From assembly GCA_020056155.1 (NCBI GenBank), contig JAGVII010000405.1, positions 1-8,773 of the forward strand: a stretch of DNA of 8,773 bases. The letters are read 5' to 3'. A program made the position numbers and the translations under genes. The stretch is from Afipia sp. GTDB lineage: Bacteria > Pseudomonadota > Alphaproteobacteria > Rhizobiales > Xanthobacteraceae. Positions within the stretch are counted from its first letter, which is position 1. Every line of letters begins with the position of its first letter. The notes beneath the pieces are model-generated. The model saw only the letters and a program-made list of their open reading frames with translations, was not told the DNA's origin and searched no databases. Positions 1 to 5,066 of the stretch are shown here, one piece after another.

Positions 1-13
1 CGCGCGACGGCGC

Positions 14-42
14 TTGACAGCTTTCGGGACTGCGCGCAACAT
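14..42 (+). promoter_or_regulatory. Candidate sigma-70-type promoter of the operon
   Basis: A perfect -35 hexamer TTGACA lies at 14-19. Seventeen bases downstream, at 37-42, is CAACAT, a weak -10 match that keeps the important second A and final T. Transcription would start near base 49, about 95 bases before the ATG of the first gene. This is the only convincing promoter-like element ahead of the gene set, and its predicted start falls inside the palindrome at 44-57, which fits repressor control. The -10 is poor, so the call is tentative. Confidence 0.45.
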
Positions 43-43
43 C

Positions 44-57
44 GTTCGTATACGAAC
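44..57. promoter_or_regulatory. Perfect 14-bp palindrome, probable repressor operator
   Basis: GTTCGTATACGAAC reads identically on both strands. It begins two bases after the candidate -10 element and covers the predicted transcription start, where a bound dimer would block RNA polymerase. Its size and symmetry suit MarR or GntR dimers with winged helices. The MarR-type gene at the end of the window is the nearest visible candidate regulator, but an unseen gene upstream of base 1 could equally encode it. I found no second copy in the gaps at 3676-3788 or 8443-8495. Confidence 0.6.
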
Positions 58-80
58 AAAATGCCGAATGCGGACTGACT

Positions 81-118
81 GAACTAATCCTCGCGGCATT
101 GGCGCCGCGCATCAGTTC
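81..118 (+). promoter_or_regulatory. Hairpin in the 5' leader of the first gene
   Basis: A 6-bp GC stem (cgcggc 92-97 with gccgcg 104-109, six-base loop) is flanked by a lower stem in which 81-88 pairs with 111-118 at seven of eight positions. A small asymmetric bulge lies between the two stems. The structure would sit in the untranslated leader about 25 bases before the ATG at 143. No U-tract follows, so it does not look like a terminator. It may affect translation or mRNA stability, or it may be chance in GC-rich DNA. Confidence 0.35.
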
Positions 119-142
119 GCTGGCTTGCACGCGAGTTTGGTC

Positions 143-1612
143 ATGCAAACCGAGGTGACCTCCGTTACAGCGTCCGGCAGCGCGGACAAGATCCGCTGCG
201 ATGCGTGCCCGGTGATGTGTTACATCAAGCCCGGCGCGGCGGGCGCGTGCGATCGCTATGCCAACAACAATGGCGAACTCGTGCGCGTCGATCCGCATGT
301 GGTGCTCGAGCGTACGGTCTCGCACGGTGGCCGGCTGGTTCCCTTTCAGGCCGGTGGCGATTGGGACGGCAAGATTGTTCACGAGTCCGGCGTTTTCGTC
401 ACGGCTATTGGCGCCGGTACCACCTATCCCGACTACAAGCCTGCGCCATTCATCGTTTCTTCCGAGATCGACGGTGTCGATATGGTCACGGTGGTGACCG
501 AGGGCATCTTCAGCTACTGCGGCGTCAAGGTGAAGATCGATACCGATCGGTATCTCGGGCCTGAAACCGCGACGGTGCGCGTGCAGGGCGAGGCGGTGGG
601 GCACGTCACGACCGGAGAATATGGCTCGCAGATGCTGTCGCTCGGCGGCGTGCATCATTTGACCGGAGGATCGAAGAAAGAAGGGCGCGTCACGTGTGAC
701 GCGCTGATGGATCTGTCCAACGGCAAACCTGTCGAACTGACGATCGACGGCGGAGCGACCGTGGTGGTACAGGCCGGCTATCCGCCGATCGTCAACGGAG
801 TTCCCGAAGAACGCATGCGCGTCGGCTGCGGCTCGGCGACAATCGGTATGTTCGCCAAGCAGTGGCATGGCAAGGTCGACGAAGTGGTCGTGGTGGACGA
901 CCACATCACCGGGGTTCTGTCGGAGCACCAGGCGGGCAAACTTCTCGATATTCCCGACACCGGCATCAAGATGAAGGGCCGCCGCTCGACACCCGGACGC
1001 TATTTCCAGGTCGCGGAGCCCGGCACCGGCTGGGGCGGCACCAATATATCCGATCCGCTTTCGGTGCTGGGTCCATTCGATCCCAAAGCTGCACGTCCCG
1101 GCATGCGGATGATGATGGTCAGCACCACCGGCGAGCACGCGGCATACTTCGAACTCGACGAGGCCCTTAAGCCTGTCGAGAAGGAGATTCCTGCCGACCT
1201 CAAGCTGTCCGTGGAGCGTATCCAGGAAAATTGCGAGCCCGCCTTGTGCACTGTGCTGTTCATGGGCGGTGCGGGCGGATCGCTGAGGGCGGGCGTCACC
1301 GACAATCCGGTACGGCTGACACGATCCGTGAAGGATGCGCTGACGTCGGTGACCTGCGGCGGTGCTCCGGTTTATGTATGGCCGGGCGGCGGCATCACCT
1401 TCATGGTCGATGTGACGCAGGTTCCGGAAGGAGCCTTTGGCTACGTGCCGACACCTGCGCTGGTCGCGCCCATCGAGTTCACTCTGCGGCTTTCGGATTA
1501 TGCCGCGCTCGGCGGCCACATGGATCATGTGCGGCCATTGGCGTCATTGAAGGACAGCACGGAAATCCGTCAATTGCCGCGACAACCTTCCGAGCCGAGA
1601 TCGCGCCCATGA
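143..1612 (+). CDS. 6-hydroxynicotinate reductase-like iron-sulfur protein
   Basis: This looks like the family annotated as 6-hydroxynicotinate reductase. In Eubacterium barkeri that enzyme uses ferredoxin to reduce the ring of 6-hydroxynicotinate during nicotinate fermentation, and it is reported to carry Fe-S clusters and a covalently bound flavin. Numbering from the ATG at 143, residues 19-36 contain four cysteines spaced CX2CX3CX9C (C19, C22, C26, C36), a likely metal or Fe-S site. Further cysteines are at 126, 185, 229, 364, 369 and 405, enough for a second cluster. Gly-rich stretches lie around 374-384 and 406-416. There is no signal peptide or membrane segment, so it is probably cytoplasmic. 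Length is 489 aa, close to the roughly 500 aa expected. An in-frame TTG at 125 would add six residues; neither start has a clear Shine-Dalgarno. The stop overlaps the next start (ATGA). The family call comes from memory of motifs; the substrate may differ. Confidence 0.7.
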   Translation: MQTEVTSVTASGSADKIRCDACPVMCYIKPGAAGACDRYANNNGELVRVDPHVVLERTVSHGGRLVPFQAGGDWDGKIVHESGVFVTAIGAGTTYPDYKPAPFIVSSEIDGVDMVTVVTEGIFSYCGVKVKIDTDRYLGPETATVRVQGEAVGHVTTGEYGSQMLSLGGVHHLTGGSKKEGRVTCDALMDLSNGKPVELTIDGGATVVVQAGYPPIVNGVPEERMRVGCGSATIGMFAKQWHGKVDEVVVVDDHITGVLSEHQAGKLLDIPDTGIKMKGRRSTPGRYFQVAEPGTGWGGTNISDPLSVLGPFDPKAARPGMRMMMVSTTGEHAAYFELDEALKPVEKEIPADLKLSVERIQENCEPALCTVLFMGGAGGSLRAGVTDNPVRLTRSVKDALTSVTCGGAPVYVWPGGGITFMVDVTQVPEGAFGYVPTPALVAPIEFTLRLSDYAALGGHMDHVRPLASLKDSTEIRQLPRQPSEPRSRP

Positions 1613-2517
1613 CACGGCTCCCGCAAATTGGATGGCTGGCGGACGGCAGGCGGCTTCACCTGCAGGATGGTCCGATCGATCTGATTGTGGAGGCGCGTGG
1701 CGCGGAAGCCATGGTTCGTGTCGCGTATGAAGCCGCAGTTCATCGGTTCACCGGCCTTCTGGACGAGCTTTGCGCAGAATTACCGGAATTGCGAAAGCCC
1801 GCGCGGCCTGATGTCTGCGTCCTGAATGGCATCGTCGCGCGCCGCATGCACGATGCGGTCACACCTTTTGCTGCCGATCATTTCATCACGCCGATGGCGG
1901 CTGTCGCTGGTTCCGTCGCCGAGGAAATTCTCGGTGTAATGACGCAAGCGGCCGATCTCGATCGTGCCTATGTCAACAACGGCGGCGATATCGCGCTGCA
2001 TCTTGCCAAGGGCGAGCATTTCACGGTCGGTCTGGTGAACCGGCCCGATACACCGGCCTTGATCGGCACGACGGTTATTGCCGCGGGCGACCCGGCACGC
2101 GGCGTCGCGACCAGCGGATGGCGCGGGCGCAGTTTCTCACGCGGGATTGCTGACGCCGTCACGGTTCTGGCGCGAACCGCTGCGCAGGCCGATGCCGCCG
2201 CGACCATCATCGCCAATTCGGTTGATCTGTCGGGGCATTGCGCCATTTTCCGTCGTCCGGCTGCTGATATTCAGCCCGACAGCGATCTCGGCGCGCGCTT
2301 GGTCACCCGGGATGTAGGCCATTTGTCATCAAACGATATTGCTGTCGCCCTTAAGGCTGGCGCAGATTGCGCGCGCCTGTTGCTCGCCGCCGGACTGATC
2401 GATGGTGCAGCACTTCACCTGCAGGGTGAGACGTGTGTTGCCGCTCTGAGGATCGTCGATGGTATTGCGCCGTTACAGCGCCCGGTGGCCCGAACTGAAA
2501 GTCTGATGCATGTCTGA
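1609..2517 (+). CDS. UPF0280 family protein, ApbE-like fold
   Basis: This 302-aa protein matches the UPF0280 family, whose known structures fall in the ApbE (FAD:protein FMN transferase) superfamily. ApbE-like landmarks appear in order: an FITPMAAVAGSVA segment (92-104), VNNGGDIAL (122-130), ATSG (167-170) and ADAAAT (194-199). The last retains the Asp195/Thr199 pair at the place where ApbE proteins coordinate magnesium. The His-containing HIxDP segment that ApbE enzymes carry just after ATSG is replaced by SRGIADAVTVLA, so this is not a canonical ApbE. No lipoprotein or secretion signal is seen, unlike many ApbE proteins, so it should be cytoplasmic. The ATG at 1609 is chosen because it overlaps the upstream stop as ATGA, implying translational coupling; the frame stays open upstream to 1231, but that would overlap the first gene by almost 400 bases. 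Next to a flavin/Fe-S-type reductase, a flavin-related role is attractive but unproven. Confidence 0.8.
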   Translation: MTRLPQIGWLADGRRLHLQDGPIDLIVEARGAEAMVRVAYEAAVHRFTGLLDELCAELPELRKPARPDVCVLNGIVARRMHDAVTPFAADHFITPMAAVAGSVAEEILGVMTQAADLDRAYVNNGGDIALHLAKGEHFTVGLVNRPDTPALIGTTVIAAGDPARGVATSGWRGRSFSRGIADAVTVLARTAAQADAAATIIANSVDLSGHCAIFRRPAADIQPDSDLGARLVTRDVGHLSSNDIAVALKAGADCARLLLAAGLIDGAALHLQGETCVAALRIVDGIAPLQRPVARTESLMHV

Positions 2518-3094
2518 GATTGCAATCCGCAAACGCGCCACTTTGGTTGAAGAGATTTTTCATGAGGGTGGAAAGCCGGCGGCGCTGCCACTTCGTCGCG
2601 GCGCGATCCTGTGTGTGATCCGCAATCCGTTCGCCGGGCGTTATGTCGAAGACATCGCCGGATTCATGGATGATCTCACGCCGCTTGGCGTTGCGATGGC
2701 GGGCTCTTTGTTGAAAGCGCTAGGTGGCGACCCCGCCGTTATTCAGGGCTACGGCAAGGGCGCGATCATCGGTTCAGCCGGGGAACTGGAACACGGTGCG
2801 TTGTGGCATGTGCCTGGAGGTTACGCGATGCGCGAAATCCTCGGCGAAGCGAAAGCTATCGTGCCGTCTGCCAAGAAGGTCGGCGGTCCGGGTGCCCGGC
2901 TTGACGTGCCGGTGACACACATCAACGCATCTTATGTGCGGTCCCATTTTGATGCGATGGAAGTCGGCATCTCCGATTCTCCGCGGGCTGATGAATTGCT
3001 TCTTGCACTTGTAATGACCACGGGTTCGCGGATTCATGCGCGGGTCGGTGGACTCAAGGCCAGCGAGATCAAGGGGGAGGATGGACTGCGATGA
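2510..3094 (+). CDS. DUF1185 / amino acid synthesis family protein, copy A
   Basis: This is a 194-aa member of Pfam PF06684 (DUF1185, 'AA_synth'). The family was named after a Bordetella structure with a chorismate-mutase-like trimeric fold; no reaction is established as far as I know. Visible family blocks are RNPFAG (38-43), YGKGA (81-85), GELEH (91-95), PSAKK (119-123), RSHFDAMEV (144-152) and EIKGEDGLR (186-194). The protein is soluble with no signal peptide. The start overlaps the end of the UPF0280 gene by eight bases, with only a weak Shine-Dalgarno, so expression probably depends on coupling. It is about half identical to the next gene, a clear tandem paralogue of the same length. The 'amino acid synthesis' label should not be taken as function. 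The setting suggests a catabolic step on a compound brought in by the downstream importer. Confidence 0.8.
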   Translation: MSEIAIRKRATLVEEIFHEGGKPAALPLRRGAILCVIRNPFAGRYVEDIAGFMDDLTPLGVAMAGSLLKALGGDPAVIQGYGKGAIIGSAGELEHGALWHVPGGYAMREILGEAKAIVPSAKKVGGPGARLDVPVTHINASYVRSHFDAMEVGISDSPRADELLLALVMTTGSRIHARVGGLKASEIKGEDGLR

Positions 3095-3675
3095 GTGCCG
3101 TCATCCGCAAGATCGTTACGGTGGTCGAGGAAACGCTGACGGAAGGTGGGCGGGATGTTTCGCCGCCGACCCGCCGCGCGGCGGCGATCGCGGTGATCGA
3201 TAATCCGTTTGCCGGAAAGTTTGTCGAGGATCTGACGCCTCTCATCGCGATTGGTGAGGAACTGGGCGAGTTGCTCGCCGCCAGGGCGGTGGCGGCGCTG
3301 GGCATTGAAGGCAGCAAGGCGCAAAGCTACGGCAAGGCGGCGGCCGTCGGCGAGAATGGCGAACTCGAGCACGCGGCAGCAATCTTGCATCCCAAAATGG
3401 GCGCGCCGGTGCGCAAGGTGCTGGGCAAGGGAGCTGCGCTGATCCCGTCTTCCAAAAAGCGTGGCGGGCTGGGAACGGTGCTTGATATTCCGCTGGGTCA
3501 TAAGGACGCGGCGTTCGTCCGTAGTCATTTCGATGGCATGGAAGTGCAGATCAACGACGCACCGCGCGCCAACGAAATCATGGTTGCGGTTGCCGTGACC
3601 GACAGCGGGCGACCGCTACCGCGTGTCGGAGGCCTGACGATTGAAGAAATCAAGGGTGAGGATGGCCTTCGGTAG
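3091..3675 (+). CDS. DUF1185 / amino acid synthesis family protein, copy B
   Basis: This second 194-aa DUF1185 (PF06684) protein starts inside the stop of copy A (ATGA). A good Shine-Dalgarno, GGAGG at 3076-3080, sits within the codons for copy A's terminal KGEDGLR motif. By hand alignment it is about 49% identical to copy A. Shared blocks are DNPFAG (37-42), YGK (80-82), GELEH (90-94), PSSKK (119-123), RSHFDGMEV (144-152) and a C-terminal EIKGEDGLR identical in both. The N-terminal half differs more (about 46%) than the C-terminal half (about 52%). Two divergent copies kept side by side suggest a hetero-oligomer or two successive reactions. As with copy A, the activity is unknown. A 113-bp gap follows before the importer genes. 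Confidence 0.8.
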   Translation: MSAVIRKIVTVVEETLTEGGRDVSPPTRRAAAIAVIDNPFAGKFVEDLTPLIAIGEELGELLAARAVAALGIEGSKAQSYGKAAAVGENGELEHAAAILHPKMGAPVRKVLGKGAALIPSSKKRGGLGTVLDIPLGHKDAAFVRSHFDGMEVQINDAPRANEIMVAVAVTDSGRPLPRVGGLTIEEIKGEDGLR

Positions 3676-3714
3676 CTGGCTGTCTGATTCCTGAACGCGA
3701 GAGGAATTGCCGGA

Positions 3715-3740
3715 CTATCCCCGAGTGAGGGAAGGGATAG
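3715..3740 (+). repeat. Inverted repeat, first hairpin in the 3676-3788 gap
   Basis: CTATCCC at 3715-3721 pairs perfectly with GGGATAG at 3734-3740 around a 12-base loop. It lies between the DUF1185 pair and the binding-protein gene, 11 bases ahead of a second, stronger hairpin. There is no run of T after it, so a simple intrinsic terminator is unlikely. It could mark an RNA processing or stability site, or a protein-binding site. Confidence 0.35.
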
Positions 3741-3751
3741 ACGGATGTCAC

Positions 3752-3771
3752 GGCGAAGCAGACGCTTCGCC
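3752..3771 (+). repeat. 8-bp hairpin just ahead of the binding-protein ribosome site
   Basis: GGCGAAGC at 3752-3759 pairs perfectly with GCTTCGCC at 3764-3771 around the four-base loop AGAC. Six bases later comes the GGAGG Shine-Dalgarno (3778-3782) of the binding-protein gene. A hairpin at this place could protect the 5' end of a processed transporter mRNA or tune translation. The absence of a U-tract argues against a terminator. Confidence 0.5.
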
Positions 3772-3777
3772 AACATT

Positions 3778-3782
3778 GGAGG
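3778..3782 (+). promoter_or_regulatory. Strong ribosome binding site of the binding-protein gene
   Basis: GGAGG is followed by six bases and then the ATG at 3789. It is the best-placed Shine-Dalgarno in the window and fixes that start. It is consistent with the high translation that periplasmic binding proteins need relative to their permeases. Confidence 0.75.
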
Positions 3783-3788
3783 TCTGGG

Positions 3789-5009
3789 ATGTTGCGAAGC
3801 AAACGTGTTCTGAGAGGGTTTTTGGGAGCAGGTCTTGGCGTGATGCTCAGCGGCATGGCGACATCCGCCATGGCGCAGAGCGGCGAAATCAAGATCGGCG
3901 AGATCAACAGCTATTCGCTGCTGCCGGCATTCACCGAGCCGTATCGCAAGGGCTGGCAGCTCGCGGTTGAGGAGGTCAACGCAGCGGGCGGCATCAACGG
4001 CAAGAAGCTGGTCGTCATCTCCAAGGACGACAGCGGCAAGCCGGCAGATGCGCAGACCGCAGCGAACGAACTGGTTTCAAACGAGAACGTGGTGATGCTG
4101 ACCGGGACATTCCTGTCCAACATCGGCCTCGCCGTCAGCGACTTCGCCAAGCAGAAGAAGGTGTTCTTCCTCGCTGCCGAGCCTTTGACCGACGCGATCA
4201 CCTGGTCGAAGGGCAATCGCTATACGTTCCGCCTGCGCCCGTCGAACTATATGCAGGCGGCGATGCTGGTCGATGAGGCCGCCAAGCTGCCTGCGAAGCG
4301 ATGGGCAACCATCGCGCCAAACTACGAGTACGGTCAGTCCGCGGTCGGCATTTTCAAGAAGCTGCTGTCGGCGAAGCGGCCCGATATTCAGTGGGTCGAT
4401 GAACAGTGGCCGCCGCAGGGCAAGATCGATGCAGGCCCGATCGTACAGGCGCTTGCCAATTCGAATCCGGAAGCCATTCTCAATGTGACCTTTGGTGCGG
4501 ACCTCGTGAAATTTGTCCGCGAGGGCAACACCCGCGGTCTGTTCAAGGATCGGTCGGTGGTGAGCTTCCTCACCGGCGAGCCGGAATATCTCGATCCGCT
4601 GAAGGAAGAAACGCCGTCCGGCTGGATCGTCACCGGTTATCCCTGGTACAGCATCAAGACGCCGGAGCATGACGCGTTCCTGAAAGCCTATCAGGGCAAG
4701 TTCAACGATTATCCACGGCTGGGCTCCATCGTCGGCTATCAGACGATCAAGGCCGCGGCTGCGATTCTCACCAAGGCCAACTCGACCGACCCGGAAAAGA
4801 TGATTGCCGCGGCGGAAGGCCTGTCGATGTCGTCGCCGTTCGGTCAGATCACCTTTCGCAAGATTGATCATCAATCGACGCTCGGCGCTTATGTCGGCAA
4901 GACAGCGCTGAAGGACGGCAAGGGCGTGATGGTCGACTCTGTGTATCGCAAGGGCGAGGACTTCCTCCCGAGCGACGCGGAAGTCGAGAAATTGCGCCCG
5001 AAGGACTGA
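3789..5009 (+). CDS. Periplasmic substrate-binding protein of a HAAT-type ABC importer (LivK-like)
   Basis: This 406-aa protein is a type I periplasmic binding protein (Peripla_BP_6 / LivK-like). It captures the substrate outside the inner membrane and delivers it to the permease encoded downstream. Residues 1-29 form a signal peptide: a basic start (R3, K5, R6, R9), a hydrophobic core at 11-24 and an AMA cleavage site before Q30. The mature protein opens with the family's IKIGEIN strand and an early helix carrying GWQLAVEEVNAAGGINGK. The protein contains no cysteine, so it lacks the disulfide of classical E. coli LivK and is not a lipoprotein. Family members bind branched-chain amino acids, amides, urea or aromatic acids, so the name does not give the ligand. 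Placement beside the reductase and DUF1185 genes suggests the ligand feeds that pathway. The start is set by GGAGG six bases upstream. Confidence 0.9.
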   Translation: MLRSKRVLRGFLGAGLGVMLSGMATSAMAQSGEIKIGEINSYSLLPAFTEPYRKGWQLAVEEVNAAGGINGKKLVVISKDDSGKPADAQTAANELVSNENVVMLTGTFLSNIGLAVSDFAKQKKVFFLAAEPLTDAITWSKGNRYTFRLRPSNYMQAAMLVDEAAKLPAKRWATIAPNYEYGQSAVGIFKKLLSAKRPDIQWVDEQWPPQGKIDAGPIVQALANSNPEAILNVTFGADLVKFVREGNTRGLFKDRSVVSFLTGEPEYLDPLKEETPSGWIVTGYPWYSIKTPEHDAFLKAYQGKFNDYPRLGSIVGYQTIKAAAAILTKANSTDPEKMIAAAEGLSMSSPFGQITFRKIDHQSTLGAYVGKTALKDGKGVMVDSVYRKGEDFLPSDAEVEKLRPKD

Positions 5010-5018
5010 TGTTGACGA

Positions 5019-5043
5019 CCGCGGGCGCGCGATGCGCCCGCGG
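5019..5043 (+). terminator. Strong GC hairpin after the binding-protein gene
   Basis: CCGCGGGCGC (5019-5028) pairs perfectly over ten bases with GCGCCCGCGG (5034-5043) around the loop GCGAT. CATTTTCC follows, so there is only a short T-run. It starts ten bases after the binding-protein stop and ends 23 bases before the permease ATG. It could be a partial terminator or an RNA-stabilising hairpin that raises binding-protein mRNA over permease mRNA, a common arrangement in ABC importer operons. Full termination is unlikely, since the permease and ATPase genes show no other obvious promoter. Confidence 0.65.
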
Positions 5044-5066
5044 CATTTTCCAGCCCTGGATCGCAT

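Noticed and set aside
1231..1608. Upstream extension of the UPF0280 reading frame
   Set aside because: The frame is open, but the extension overlaps the reductase gene by nearly 400 bases and has Arg/His/Cys-rich shadow composition; the ATG at 1609 with an ATGA overlap is far more natural.
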